DNA of 64,000 nt from Candidatus Desulfovibrio kirbyi (GTDB lineage Bacteria > Desulfobacterota > Desulfovibrionia > Desulfovibrionales > Desulfovibrionaceae). Both the position numbers and the translations under genes were made by a program. Below the pieces are notes generated by a model. It worked only from the letters and a program-made list of their open reading frames with translations, had not been told where the DNA came from and made no database searches. Positions 1 to 10,100 of this stretch are shown here, piece after piece. Position 1 is the first letter of the stretch. Every line of letters starts with the position of its first letter. The DNA is taken from NCBI GenBank assembly GCA_013374015.1, contig BLLL01000002.1:62001-126000 (forward strand), in the 5' to 3' direction.

Positions 1-165
1 CTGACGAGGTTCCGGTTTTTCATAAATCTTTTCCGCGAAAAGTCTCACCCAACGCACTACGGCCGGTGTCGAAACTTTGAGTGTTCGAGCGATGCTGTTC
101 AGTGAAAGCCCCAGTGTGTACAACAGAACCGCAGTAGCTTTTTCACTTGTTAATACTCTCAAATT
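1..165 (-). pseudogene. IS transposase N-terminal HTH fragment (IS1/IS1595-like), cut by window edge
   Basis: Minus-strand reading gives NLRVLTSEKATAVLLYTLGLSLNSIARTLKVSTPAVVRWVRLFAEKIYEKPEPRQ, a transposase-type HTH; in-frame TAA/TAG lie just upstream. Confidence 0.5.
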
Positions 166-253
166 TTACTATACATGCTCCGCAACATACTATCTAAAGG
201 GTGTCAGAACAGATTTTTTGTCGGAACAGCCTTGGGCAGCGGTGCAATTTTTC

Positions 254-535
254 TTATCCCTTTGAAGATTTCAGATAGTTTTTCAGTGAAGAAACGCCGC
301 AGGAATGCAGCAAATGCAGGGGGATATTGTGTGTGTTGGCAAACTGCACCGCCTTGCGTTTGGCCTCATGGGACACTTTGTTGGTAAAGACAATCAGGGC
401 GTCCGGATGCCCCAGCTTGTCGTTAAAGTTGCATTCGTTGCGGCTCAGGCATTTGAGGCTGTGACCGCCCAGTCTGGCTGCCGCGATATAATTGGGTTTC
501 AGCCTGTCTATTCCACCAATAAGAACAAATGACAT
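254..535 (-). CDS. DUF2325 domain-containing protein
   Basis: MSFVLIGGIDRLKPNYIAAARLGGHSLKCLSR...ALIVFTNKVSHEAKRKAVQFANTHNIPLHLLHSCG matches the DUF2325 pattern (VLIvGG.DR ... D.vIv.T..vsH ... a...gip). Confidence 0.7.
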   Translation of the reverse strand: MSFVLIGGIDRLKPNYIAAARLGGHSLKCLSRNECNFNDKLGHPDALIVFTNKVSHEAKRKAVQFANTHNIPLHLLHSCGVSSLKNYLKSSKG

Positions 536-598
536 GGTTTCCTCCTGGTTGTTGGCGGCGGCAAACACGCCGGAATATTTCGTGTAGGGCCGCACTAT

Positions 599-617
599 AT
601 TGAAAATGAATTTCAAT
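599..617 (-). promoter_or_regulatory. Fur-box-like palindrome upstream of the DUF2325 gene
   Basis: ATTGAAAATGAATTTCAAT, perfect 7-bp arms ATTGAAA/TTTCAAT, 64 bp upstream of the DUF2325 start codon. Confidence 0.5.
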
Positions 618-699
618 GTCAACAAAAGAAAATTTTTCTATTGTCAAATGACTATGAATAACACCCTGAATTGAAAGGGATTGAGACTCCGCTTGCTTA

Positions 700-799
700 C
701 GCAAGCCAGCCAACATCCGGCGCAGGCTTTGCCGTTGCACACGGGGCAGACATTGCAGCGTGTAATGCGTTTACGCGCTCTGCTTTTATATTCCAGCAT
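700..799 (-). pseudogene. Relic of alpha-hydroxy-acid oxidizing (FMN-dependent) dehydrogenase N-terminus
   Basis: Minus strand from 799: MLEYKSRARKRITRCNVCPVCNGKACAG, then homology is lost; resembles the CRVCPVCDGRACAGE N-terminus of this family. Confidence 0.4.
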
Positions 800-910
800 G
801 ACATCCCACTGTTTTTTGTAATATTAACATAATAAACAGCCGGTTGCGAATGGTAAACTGTGCCATAGCAGTCTTATGTGGTGTTCAGGCAATTTTTTTC
901 ATGGAACCGC

Positions 911-973
911 TTGACACTTTTTTTGTATTAGGCCATAAGTGGAAAAAAGTGGGAAAAAAATATAAAAAAGTGG
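911..973 (+). promoter_or_regulatory. mraZ promoter with MraZ-box-like GTGG direct repeats
   Basis: TTGACA (911-916), 17-bp spacer, CATAAG (934-939); AAGTGG/AAGTGGG/AAAGTGG repeats with GTGG at 939, 949 and 970. Confidence 0.6.
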
Positions 974-979
974 TAAATT

Positions 980-1426
980 GTGCAAAAACGATTTACAAAA
1001 AGTCTCAGCCGCAACCTGGACACCAAGGGCAGGCTGATGCTGCCGCCGGAATACCGTGATGTGCTTTTCGCCAACGGGGAACAGGGAGTTTTCTGGCTGA
1101 CGTGTTTTTATGGGCGTCTGGTGGCCTATCTGCCCGCTGACTGGGAAGTCGTTATTGAGCAGTTGAGCCGCATACCCATCCCTTCGCCGCGTCTGTCTCA
1201 TTTCAAAACAAAACTTATGGGGCTTGCCCAGGAGCTGATTCCGGATATTCAGGGGCGGGTGCGCATCCCGCAGTCACTTATGCGCGAGGCTGTTCTGCGC
1301 AAAGACGTTATGCTTGTCGGCATGGTGAATACCTTTGAAATATGGGATCAGCAGCGTTTTGACGATTTGCGGATTGAGGATGTTTCCCAGGAACTGGTCA
1401 GCGCTGGAGTGAACATTGCGTTGTAG
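980..1426 (+). CDS. mraZ: Transcriptional regulator MraZ
   Basis: LDTKGRLMLPPEYRD ... DIQGRVRIPQSLM ... VGMVNTFEIWD; first gene of dcw cluster; GTG start. Confidence 0.9.
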   Translation: MQKRFTKSLSRNLDTKGRLMLPPEYRDVLFANGEQGVFWLTCFYGRLVAYLPADWEVVIEQLSRIPIPSPRLSHFKTKLMGLAQELIPDIQGRVRIPQSLMREAVLRKDVMLVGMVNTFEIWDQQRFDDLRIEDVSQELVSAGVNIAL

Positions 1427-1435
1427 GAATCATAC

Positions 1436-2419
1436 ATGGTGCTTGTGATGCGCGCTTTTGAAGAAGAAACGCATCATCTCCCCGTTCTGCTGAAGGAAAC
1501 GCTGACAGCGCTTGCGCCGCAGGCAGGCGGGCGCTATCTGGACGGGACTCTTGGTCTTGGCGGGCATTGTGCCGCTATTGCGGCTACAGCCTCCGACAGC
1601 GAGATTTGCGCTCTGGACCGTGACGCGCAGGCGCTGGCAATTGCAAAAGACAGACTGTCCGCTGTCGGGGAGCGTGTGCATTTTTTTCAGTACCGCTACA
1701 GCCGGTTTGCCGAGGCTCTTGCGCAGCTTCAATGGGACAGGGTGGACGGCGCCTTGCTGGATATCGGCGTTTCGTCGTTGCAGATTGACAACGCTGCCCG
1801 CGGGTTCAGTTTTTACGGCAACGGCCCTCTGGACATGCGTATGGACAGGGATTCCGGCGCGCCGTCTGCCTGGCATTGGGTAAACCGGGAAAGCTATGCG
1901 AGACTTAAACAGTGCATCGCAACCCTTGGTGAAGATCCCCAGGCTGGCCGTATTGCCAGATTTATTGTGGAGGCCAGGCAAAAGTCCCCTATTGAGACTA
2001 CCGAAGAACTGGCCGCCCTTGTGGAAGCGGCCTACCCGCATGCCTGGCGCGTGAAAGCCAGGCATCATCCGGCTACCCGTACGTTTCAGGCTCTGCGCAT
2101 GGCGGTGAATAACGAGCTTGAGGAACTGAAAATGTTTTTGGACCAGATTTTTACGTATTTGTCCCCTGGCGGGCGCTTGGTCGTCATCACGTTTCACTCG
2201 CTGGAAGATCGTTTTGTCAAGCAGGCTGCGCGGCATTGGGCCGAAGGGTGCCGTTGCCCGCGTCACATACCGGTTTGCGTGTGCGATCATCAGCCGGAAG
2301 CCCGTATCTTGTACAAAAAACCCGTGCGGGCGGGACATGCGGAGGTGGCGGCCAATCCGCGCGCGAGCAGCGCAAAGTTGCGCGCTGTGGAAAAACTTGC
2401 CGGGGCGGGACATTTGTGA
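1436..2419 (+). CDS. rsmH: 16S rRNA (cytosine1402-N4)-methyltransferase
   Basis: HLPVLLKETLTAL, YLDGTLGLGGH, DIGVSSLQID, VVITFHSLEDRFVK. Confidence 0.95.
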   Translation: MVLVMRAFEEETHHLPVLLKETLTALAPQAGGRYLDGTLGLGGHCAAIAATASDSEICALDRDAQALAIAKDRLSAVGERVHFFQYRYSRFAEALAQLQWDRVDGALLDIGVSSLQIDNAARGFSFYGNGPLDMRMDRDSGAPSAWHWVNRESYARLKQCIATLGEDPQAGRIARFIVEARQKSPIETTEELAALVEAAYPHAWRVKARHHPATRTFQALRMAVNNELEELKMFLDQIFTYLSPGGRLVVITFHSLEDRFVKQAARHWAEGCRCPRHIPVCVCDHQPEARILYKKPVRAGHAEVAANPRASSAKLRAVEKLAGAGHL

Positions 2420-2727
2420 AAAAAAACGGCGCCCGGCGTCAGATTACCGGCAGGGGGTGGCTGTTTGCGCTGGCGATCGAACTACTGGCCTGCATGGTCA
2501 TGGGACTTGTGATGGTTTGGTACAATATTGAGCGTATGGACACAACATTTTTTATAAACAACGCCCAGAATGAAATGCGCGCGCGTCAGGATTTGCAGGC
2601 AAAACTGGAAGTTGAGCGAGAGCGCCTGCTTTCGCCGTACGAGTTGCGCCGTAAGGCTGGAGAATTCGGGATGCGTGAGCCGAAAGCCGACCAGATACGG
2701 CGTATGGAATCTCCTGGAAGATGGTAA
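2416..2727 (+). CDS. ftsL: Cell division protein FtsL-like
   Basis: Small single-TM protein (GTG start overlapping the rsmH stop) between rsmH and ftsI, coiled-coil after TM. Confidence 0.75.
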   Translation: MKKNGARRQITGRGWLFALAIELLACMVMGLVMVWYNIERMDTTFFINNAQNEMRARQDLQAKLEVERERLLSPYELRRKAGEFGMREPKADQIRRMESPGRW

Positions 2728-2744
2728 TACGTTAAGGAAAAAAT

Positions 2745-4850
2745 ATGTTTACGCTACTTTCACGCAGGCATAATCGTCCGAACGCGGTCAGGGTGCGGCG
2801 CAAGACCGCCTCCGGTGACAGGGCGCCGCATTCCGGCGGTGGCAAGAGGCAGTGGTTCAGGAACGTGGACTGGTCGCGTGTGCGCATCAACAGTGTTGTC
2901 TGCGTATTCGGACTTCTCTGGTTGGGCATCTGGGGGCGCGCCTGGCATTTGCAGATGATAGAAGGACCGCACCTGGCGGATCGGGCAAAGCGTCAGCATA
3001 TGACATCGGAACTGGTGACAGGACGGCGCGGCATGATTTATGACCGCAACGGGCAGATTCTGGCGCGGAGCATTGAAGTGCGGTCCGTATATGCGAATCC
3101 TCGGGAGATTCAGGATTTTTCCGCTGTTGCCGCCATATTGGGCCCGGTATTGGGGATGGACGCGCAGGAACTGTACGAAAAACTGTCCCGATCAAAGCGC
3201 GGTTTTGAATACATCAAGCGCAAAGTGGACGATTATACTGCCGAAGCTGTGCGTCAGGCCAGCTTGCCTGGCATCGGCCTTACAAGAGAATATGACCGCA
3301 TTTATCCCTTCAGGCATATGGCCGGACAGCTTCTGGGTTTTGTGGACATGGACGGCAAGGGCAGTGAAGGTCTTGAAGCGGCGCTGGAATCCAGGCTCGG
3401 CAGCATTCCGGCGCGCCGTATTGTACAACGCGCACCGGGAGGGCGCAGATTTTATCTGCATGAGGAAGGTCAGGCGGAGCCGAGCGGGCAGGACGTGGGT
3501 TTGACCATTGATGTGCAGATGCAGTTTTTTGCGGAAGAAGCCGTGGCGCGCGCGTCACGGGAGTATGACGCCCGCTGGAGCGGCGCGCTTGTCGTGGATG
3601 TGCCTACGGGCGATATCCTTGCCTGGGCGCAGTACCCGTTTTTTAACCCGAACAGCTACAGTGAATCCAGCCCTGCCGTGCGCCGCAACCGTTTGGCCAT
3701 AGACGCGCTGGAGCCGGGATCGACGTTCAAGCCCTTTGTTATGGCAACAGCTCTTCAGGAACGCAAGGTAACGCCTTCCACACTGATTGATTGCGAGCAG
3801 GGCAGGTGGAAAACAAAAAACTTTACCATCCGTGATACATCAAGCCACGGCACCCTGCCGGCAACCAAGGTATTGCGCTACTCTTCAAATATCGGCATGG
3901 CAAAAATAGGTCTCTCTCTCGGCGTGCCCACGTTTTACCGCTATCTGCACGCAATGGGCTTTGGCGAGCGTACCGGCCTGCCTCTTGCCGAGATCAGGGG
4001 TATTTTGCACAAACCAAGAGACTGGAGTGAAGTGGACATTATGTCCACGGCCTTTGGGCAGAGCGTGTCCGTAACAGGCGTACAGATGGCCCAAGCCTAT
4101 CTTGCCCTGTTGAGCAGCGGTTTTCACAAGCCCCTGCGGCTTCTTGAGGAAGAGGCCCGTGTGGAAGAGCCGAGGGAGCGTGTTTTCAGCGAGCAGACAG
4201 CGCAGGCCGTTGTGCAGATGATGCGCGACGTTGTGCAGGAAAACGACGGCACGGGAAAACGCGCGCGCGTTGACGGCGTGACTGTGGGCGGCAAAACGGG
4301 CACCGCGCAAAAGGCTGACAACAGGGTGGGCACATATGGGCAAAAACGCCTTGCCTCTTTTGTCGGGTTTTTTCCGGCAGACAGGCCGCGCTATCTGATT
4401 CTTGTTATGGTGGATGAGCCAAACAACCAGCAGTTTGGCGGAGTTGTCGCCGCGCCGGTTTTTCGTGAGATTGCCGGCAGGGTGGTGGCCTACAGCGGCA
4501 TGTTGCAGCACGCACCCACGATAGCGAAATCCTCTGGGGATTCTTCCGGCAAGATTTACCGGCGTGGGCTCAAACTGGCAGGCAACGATATTCCGTATCT
4601 GGGTGAGATTCCGCCTCCCAGACCTCTCTCCATGAATCTGCCCGGGCATCTGGCAAAAGCCTCGGAGCGCGTGCCCGATGTGCTGGGCAAGTCTGTTCGC
4701 AATGCGGTTGAACTGTTTGCGCGAGCAGGGATTATGCCGGCGCTTAAGGGGACGGGCGGCAAGGTTGTGCGGCAGAGTCCGCAGGCAGGTTCCACCTGGG
4801 CCGACGAAGGCAGGGGCGTTGAATATATTTTGTGGCTTTCGGAGAGGTAA
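2745..4850 (+). CDS. ftsI: Peptidoglycan D,D-transpeptidase FtsI/PBP3 with C-terminal PASTA-like domain
   Basis: LEPGSTFKPFVMATAL (SxxK), YSSNIG (SxN), GGKTGTAQK (KTG); C-terminal VPDVLGKSVRNAVELFARAGI. Confidence 0.92.
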   Translation: MFTLLSRRHNRPNAVRVRRKTASGDRAPHSGGGKRQWFRNVDWSRVRINSVVCVFGLLWLGIWGRAWHLQMIEGPHLADRAKRQHMTSELVTGRRGMIYDRNGQILARSIEVRSVYANPREIQDFSAVAAILGPVLGMDAQELYEKLSRSKRGFEYIKRKVDDYTAEAVRQASLPGIGLTREYDRIYPFRHMAGQLLGFVDMDGKGSEGLEAALESRLGSIPARRIVQRAPGGRRFYLHEEGQAEPSGQDVGLTIDVQMQFFAEEAVARASREYDARWSGALVVDVPTGDILAWAQYPFFNPNSYSESSPAVRRNRLAIDALEPGSTFKPFVMATALQERKVTPSTLIDCEQGRWKTKNFTIRDTSSHGTLPATKVLRYSSNIGMAKIGLSLGVPTFYRYLHAMGFGERTGLPLAEIRGILHKPRDWSEVDIMSTAFGQSVSVTGVQMAQAYLALLSSGFHKPLRLLEEEARVEEPRERVFSEQTAQAVVQMMRDVVQENDGTGKRARVDGVTVGGKTGTAQKADNRVGTYGQKRLASFVGFFPADRPRYLILVMVDEPNNQQFGGVVAAPVFREIAGRVVAYSGMLQHAPTIAKSSGDSSGKIYRRGLKLAGNDIPYLGEIPPPRPLSMNLPGHLAKASERVPDVLGKSVRNAVELFARAGIMPALKGTGGKVVRQSPQAGSTWADEGRGVEYILWLSER

Positions 4851-4852
4851 CT

Positions 4853-6286
4853 GTGCAGTCTGATTTTGCAGCCCTCCTGGATGTCTGTCAACGCGGTGGT
4901 GTTGAGGTGCGTTCTGATTCGCGTCTGGTACAGCCCGGGGATATTTTTGTGGCTGTGCTCGGCGCTGCTGAAGACGGGGCGCGCTATAGTGTCGCTGCCG
5001 CTGAAGCCGGCGCCGGGTATGTGGTTTGCAGTCCCGATGCCTTCAGGGAACTGCCCTGCAGGGTCGTGTGTCACGATGACCCGCGCGAAGCGCTGTGGCG
5101 TCTGGCTGAAGCGCGTTGGCGCACCAAGGACATTTCTCTTACGGCGCTTGGAGTTACCGGCACCAACGGCAAGACAACAAGCGCGTATCTGCTGGAACAT
5201 CTCTATGCCGGGGCGGGCTTTCGCGTAGGGGTTATGGGCACGATCAACTACCGATGGTCGGGACACATTGAGCCTGCGCCTCTGACAACGCCTGATCCCT
5301 TGCGCGTGCACTCCCTGCTGGCGCAGATGGCTGAAGCCGGCGTCAGGGTTGTTGTCATGGAAGTTTCCTCTCATGCGCTCTCGCAGCGGCGTGTAGGCGG
5401 AGTGCCCTTTGCCGGCGCGCTTTTCAGCAATTTAACTCAGGACCATCTGGACTATCACGAGTCTCTGGAGGCGTATTTTCAGGCAAAGGCAAAACTTTTT
5501 CTGGAATTGCCGCGCGCGGACAAGGGAATGGCGGTAAATGCCGACGATGCCTACGGACGCCGCCTGCTTGAGAGGTGTCCAGACGCGCTTTCCTTTGGTC
5601 TGCAAAAAAAGGAAGGAAGGCATCTTTGGGGCGCTATGCTGTATGCCGGCACACAGGGCTGCGGCTTGCGCATGGAATTTCAGGGGCGTTCGTGGGATCT
5701 GCGCTCCCCTCTGGTCGGGGCGTTTAATGCTTCAAATCTTCTGGCTGTTCAAGCACTTGCGCTTGAAATGGGCTTTGATCCGTCCCAGCTTGCCGTGCTT
5801 GAATCCTTCAACGGTGTTTGCGGCAGACTGGAGAGGGTCGAGAATCCGCAGGGGCTGGACGTGTTTGTGGACTATGCCCACACGCCGGACGCGCTTTTCA
5901 ATGTGCTCAAGGCGCTGCGGGAAGCGGGTTTTTCCCGTATTGTCACCCTTTTTGGCTGTGGCGGCGACAGGGACAGGAGCAAGCGCCCCCTGATGGGCGC
6001 TGCTGTGGCGCGGTATTCCGATGTGGCCGTGCTGACGTCCGATAATCCCCGTTTTGAAAATCCGGAACGTATCTTACAGGATGTGCTACAGGGACTGAAA
6101 AGCGCCAAAGAGGTTGTCGTGGAGGCGGACAGGCGCGCGGCCACCGAGAAAGCGCTGAACATGTTGGGCAAGGGCGATGCTTTGCTGATTGCCGGTAAAG
6201 GGCATGAAGACTACCAGATAATTGAGGGAATTAAACACCGGTACAGTGATCAGCAGGTTGTGCGGGAAATACTGGGATGCGCCTGA
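4853..6286 (+). CDS. murE: UDP-MurNAc-L-Ala-D-Glu:meso-DAP ligase
   Basis: GVTGTNGKTTSAYLLEHL, DNPRFENP motif, dcw position; GTG start at 4853 inferred. Confidence 0.93.
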   Translation: MQSDFAALLDVCQRGGVEVRSDSRLVQPGDIFVAVLGAAEDGARYSVAAAEAGAGYVVCSPDAFRELPCRVVCHDDPREALWRLAEARWRTKDISLTALGVTGTNGKTTSAYLLEHLYAGAGFRVGVMGTINYRWSGHIEPAPLTTPDPLRVHSLLAQMAEAGVRVVVMEVSSHALSQRRVGGVPFAGALFSNLTQDHLDYHESLEAYFQAKAKLFLELPRADKGMAVNADDAYGRRLLERCPDALSFGLQKKEGRHLWGAMLYAGTQGCGLRMEFQGRSWDLRSPLVGAFNASNLLAVQALALEMGFDPSQLAVLESFNGVCGRLERVENPQGLDVFVDYAHTPDALFNVLKALREAGFSRIVTLFGCGGDRDRSKRPLMGAAVARYSDVAVLTSDNPRFENPERILQDVLQGLKSAKEVVVEADRRAATEKALNMLGKGDALLIAGKGHEDYQIIEGIKHRYSDQQVVREILGCA

Positions 6287-7716
6287 CATATAATGAAATT
6301 GCGGAATTGCTGTGCCTTGCGCATATCGTGGAGGACAGGTATCTGACATGTGCGGCAACAGACAGTCGTGAGGTTGTGCCGGGCGCCCTGTTTGTCTGTG
6401 TGCCGGGCAGCCGTGTGGACGGGCATGATTTTGCGCGCGACGCGGAAGATGCCGGGGCGTCCGCATTGCTTGCCTCGCGTCAGGTTTCCGGGATAAACGC
6501 GCCTGTCCTGTATGTTGCGGACACTGTCAAGGCATTGGGGCGGATAGCGGCATTCTGGCGGGAAAAAACACGGGCGCGTGTTGTGGGCGTCACGGGTACG
6601 GCCGGCAAGACAACGGTCAAGGAACTGCTTGCCCGGGTGCTGGCCGTGCGGGGTAAAACGGCGCGCAACGCCATGAACTACAACAATCAGATCGGTATGC
6701 CCCGTGCCGTCCTGTCTGCGGACGGAGATGAGGATTTTTGGGTGATGGAGACCGGAATCAGCCGCGCGGGCGACATGGAAGAGCTTGCGCGGATTTTGCG
6801 CCCGAATATTGGCATTGTTCTCAATGTGGGGGCCGGTCATCTGGAAGGTTTGGGTGAGAAGGGCGTTGCCTGGCACAAAACGCGTCTGCTTTCGTATCTG
6901 CGGGACAACGGCAACACGCAGTGTCTGGGGCTTGTCAGCGCGGACTATCCGGACCTCGCGCGTGAAGCAAAAAAGAGTGGCGCTCCAGTGCGTTTTTTCA
7001 GCGTTGCGGACCAGCGCGCGCCTTACTACGGGCGGTATGAGGGCAGGACTGGGGGGTATGGTCGCTATCGTCTGAAGCTGCAAGGAGAAGAGTGTGACGT
7101 ACGCGCGCCTTTTTATGGAGAATATGGGGCGGAAAACGCCATTGCCGTAGCGGCCGCAGCGCATCTGCTTGGACTGACGACAGGGGAGATTGCGGAGGGT
7201 TTTGCGCAGGCGGCGCTTGAAGGGCGCTTTACGACAAGCCGTCTTGGCATCTGGGAGATTATTGATGATACGTACAATGCCAATCCCTTGTCCGTGCGGA
7301 AAATGCTGGCTGCCAGCCTTGAGGCGGCAGAGGGAAAAACCTTTGTGCCCGTGCTGGGAGAAATGCTGGAACTGGGCGCTCGGGCGGCGGAGGAACATCT
7401 TGCCCTTGGGCGGCATCTGGCGGAACTTTGTCCCGCCGCTGTGCTGTGGAAGGGCGGCCACGCCGAAGATGTGCGCAGGGGGCTGCACGATGGCGGGTAT
7501 GACTGTCCCTGGTATACGGTGAACGGAAGCGCTGCGCTTCTCGCAGCCTGGAATGAGCTTCTGGCGATGCCGGCAGTCGGCGGCACACAGGGCGGCGTGG
7601 TGTTGTTCAAGGGGTCACGCGGCAATCGTCTGGAAGAACTGCTTGCGGCGTTTCAGGCCGGAATGCGGCAAAACATTTGTAACGCTGAAGTCGGGGAACG
7701 TGCAGATGTTTTATAA
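6277..7716 (+). CDS. murF: UDP-MurNAc-tripeptide--D-Ala-D-Ala ligase
   Basis: [32 protein letters not shown], dcw position. Confidence 0.93.
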   Translation: MRLTYNEIAELLCLAHIVEDRYLTCAATDSREVVPGALFVCVPGSRVDGHDFARDAEDAGASALLASRQVSGINAPVLYVADTVKALGRIAAFWREKTRARVVGVTGTAGKTTVKELLARVLAVRGKTARNAMNYNNQIGMPRAVLSADGDEDFWVMETGISRAGDMEELARILRPNIGIVLNVGAGHLEGLGEKGVAWHKTRLLSYLRDNGNTQCLGLVSADYPDLAREAKKSGAPVRFFSVADQRAPYYGRYEGRTGGYGRYRLKLQGEECDVRAPFYGEYGAENAIAVAAAAHLLGLTTGEIAEGFAQAALEGRFTTSRLGIWEIIDDTYNANPLSVRKMLAASLEAAEGKTFVPVLGEMLELGARAAEEHLALGRHLAELCPAAVLWKGGHAEDVRRGLHDGGYDCPWYTVNGSAALLAAWNELLAMPAVGGTQGGVVLFKGSRGNRLEELLAAFQAGMRQNICNAEVGERADVL

Positions 7717-8782
7717 CCTGTTGGTTCCTTTGACGTCAGAATGGTCTGTCTTTAACGTTTTTCGTTATATTTCCTTCAGGTCAATGGCGGCCATGATCAC
7801 TGCCCTTGTGCTTTCCATCCTTATTGGACCGCGCTTTATCGCCTGGCTGCGGCGTTTGAAATGCGGCCAGTATATCCACGAGGACGTCGGGGCGCATGCC
7901 GCCAAGGCGGGCACACCCACAATGGGTGGTCTGCTGATGCTGGCAACTCTGGGAGTCAGCATTCTGTTGTGGGCTGATTTGACCAACAGATACGTTTGGC
8001 AGACGCTTTTTGTGTTTGCCAGTTTCGGCGCGGTGGGACTTTGGGACGACTTGTCCAAGCTGCGCGCGCGGCAGAACAGGGGTATTTCCGCAAAGACAAA
8101 GTTTGTGGCGCAGCTTTCAGTGGCCTTTGTCACCATGTTGTTTCTGTATGCAAATCCGGATTACAGCCACAGTTTGAGCATTCCGTTTTTCAAGGACGCG
8201 AGTCCGAATATCGGGTGGTGGTATCTGCCTTTCGGTATGTTTTTACTGGTCGCCTCGTCAAACGCCGTCAATCTCACTGACGGGCTGGACGGACTGGCAA
8301 TCGGTCCGTCGGTTGTGGCGGTCATCATTTTTTCAATATTCATCTATGTTACCGGAAACGCGCGTTTTGCGGGGTATCTGCTGGTTCCCTATATCCAGGG
8401 AGTGGGAGAGGTGACGGTCTTTTGCGCCGCGCTTATGGGGGCCGGTTTGGGTTTTTTGTGGTTTAACGCCTATCCGGCCCAGGTTTTTATGGGCGATGTA
8501 GGGTCGTTGAGTATTGGCGGCGTCCTGGGGTATCTGGCGTTGCTCAGCAAACAGGAGCTTGTGCTGGCTGTGGTCGGCGGATTGTTTGTCGCGGAAACGC
8601 TTTCTGTCATCTTTCAGGTCGGTTTTTTTCGCTGGACAGGTGGAAAACGTATTTTTCGCATGGCGCCTCTGCACCACCATTTTGAACTCAAGGGCGTGCC
8701 GGAATCCAAGATTATCATACGGTTCTGGATCATGTCCATTTTGCTGGGGCTTGTCGCGCTTTCTGTGCTGAAACTGCGTTAG
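7706..8782 (+). CDS. mraY: Phospho-MurNAc-pentapeptide transferase
   Basis: Multi-[46 protein letters not shown]. Confidence 0.95.
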   Translation: MFYNLLVPLTSEWSVFNVFRYISFRSMAAMITALVLSILIGPRFIAWLRRLKCGQYIHEDVGAHAAKAGTPTMGGLLMLATLGVSILLWADLTNRYVWQTLFVFASFGAVGLWDDLSKLRARQNRGISAKTKFVAQLSVAFVTMLFLYANPDYSHSLSIPFFKDASPNIGWWYLPFGMFLLVASSNAVNLTDGLDGLAIGPSVVAVIIFSIFIYVTGNARFAGYLLVPYIQGVGEVTVFCAALMGAGLGFLWFNAYPAQVFMGDVGSLSIGGVLGYLALLSKQELVLAVVGGLFVAETLSVIFQVGFFRWTGGKRIFRMAPLHHHFELKGVPESKIIIRFWIMSILLGLVALSVLKLR

Positions 8783-8807
8783 GGCTGTTTTTACGAGGAG
8801 ATCGGGT

Positions 8808-10100
8808 ATGGGCAAAGTGCGTGGCAGGCGTGTGCGCGTGGGCGATCTGGCGGTTGTCGTTGGTGCGGGGCGCTCCGGTTTGGCCGCGGCGCGTCTGTTG
8901 CTGCGGGAGGGAGCAAACGTGCGCCTGCTTGACCGCAATTCCGAATCGCTGAAAACAGAGCCTGTTGTCGCCCTGCGCGGACAGGGGGTGGAACTCATTG
9001 GGGGAGAGCACAGGCCGGAGCATTTTTCCGGAGCCGGTTTTGTCGTCCCAAGCCCCGGAATGCCGGTTGCGGCACTTGGCGCATACTTGAACGTCGAGCC
9101 GCCGGAGATTGTGGGAGAAATGGAACTGGCCTGGCGGTATCTTGCGGACGAACCTGTTCTGGCCGTTACGGGCACCAGCGGTAAAACCACAACGGTTTCT
9201 CTGGCTGCGGCCATGCTGAAAGCTCAGGGGCGCACAGTGTTTTTGGGCGGCAATATCGGCACGCCCCTGTCGGAATATGTGCTTTCCGCATCAAAGGTTG
9301 ATGTGGTGGCTGTGGAAATTTCCAGTTTCCAGTTGCAGGCATGTTCGACGTTTTGTCCCGATGTGGGCGTGCTTTTGAACATCAGCCCCAACCATCAAGA
9401 TTATCATAAGGATATGCGTGAATACAGCGAGGCGAAATTTCGACTGTTCCGTTGTCAGGGTAAAGACGATCTGGCCGTGTTCGGCTCCAGCATGAAGGCA
9501 ATGGCCGCGCGGTTCGAGCTGATGGCCAGGCAGGTGTATGCGGAAACAACAGACAGATTTGCGCACAGCGGTCTTTTGGGAGCGCACAACAGGGCCAATC
9601 AGGAAGCCGCCTGGCTTGCGTGCCGGTATCTGGGGGTCAGTGAGGCGAGTGCTGCCAGAGCGGTTGCAAACTTTGCGCCTTTGCCCCATCGGCTTGAAAT
9701 TGTGCAGGAAAATAACGGTGTCCTGTACGTCAATGATTCCAAATGCACGACAGTTGATTCGTTGCGGGTTGCGCTTGAGGCGTTTGACCGTCCTGTGCGT
9801 CTGTTGTGCGGCGGCAAGTTCAAGGGGGGCGATTTGGCCGCTTTGCGTGAGCTTGTGGGGCGGCGTGTCGCGGAAGTCGCCCTGTTTGGCGCAAGCAGGG
9901 AACTATTTGAAAGCGTCTGGCAAAATACGGTTCCGCTGTGCTGGCACGCAACGCTTCAGCCTGCTGTGCGTTCTCTGGCAAGCAGGGCGGAGCGTGGTGA
10001 TGTGGTGCTGCTTTCGCCGGCTACGTCCAGTTTTGATCTGTACAGCGGCTATGTTGAGCGCGGTAATGATTTCAAACGTCTTGTGGAAGGCTTGTCATGA
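8808..10100 (+). CDS. murD: UDP-MurNAc-L-alanine--D-glutamate ligase
   Basis: VVGAGRSGLAAARLL, AVTGTSGKTTTVSL, NDSKCTTVDS, LLSPATSSFDLYSGYVERGNDF. Confidence 0.93.
   Translation: MGKVRGRRVRVGDLAVVVGAGRSGLAAARLLLREGANVRLLDRNSESLKTEPVVALRGQGVELIGGEHRPEHFSGAGFVVPSPGMPVAALGAYLNVEPPEIVGEMELAWRYLADEPVLAVTGTSGKTTTVSLAAAMLKAQGRTVFLGGNIGTPLSEYVLSASKVDVVAVEISSFQLQACSTFCPDVGVLLNISPNHQDYHKDMREYSEAKFRLFRCQGKDDLAVFGSSMKAMAARFELMARQVYAETTDRFAHSGLLGAHNRANQEAAWLACRYLGVSEASAARAVANFAPLPHRLEIVQENNGVLYVNDSKCTTVDSLRVALEAFDRPVRLLCGGKFKGGDLAALRELVGRRVAEVALFGASRELFESVWQNTVPLCWHATLQPAVRSLASRAERGDVVLLSPATSSFDLYSGYVERGNDFKRLVEGLS

Noticed and set aside
1430-2413. 327-aa minus-strand ORF
   Set aside because: Complementary shadow of rsmH with no recognisable domain.
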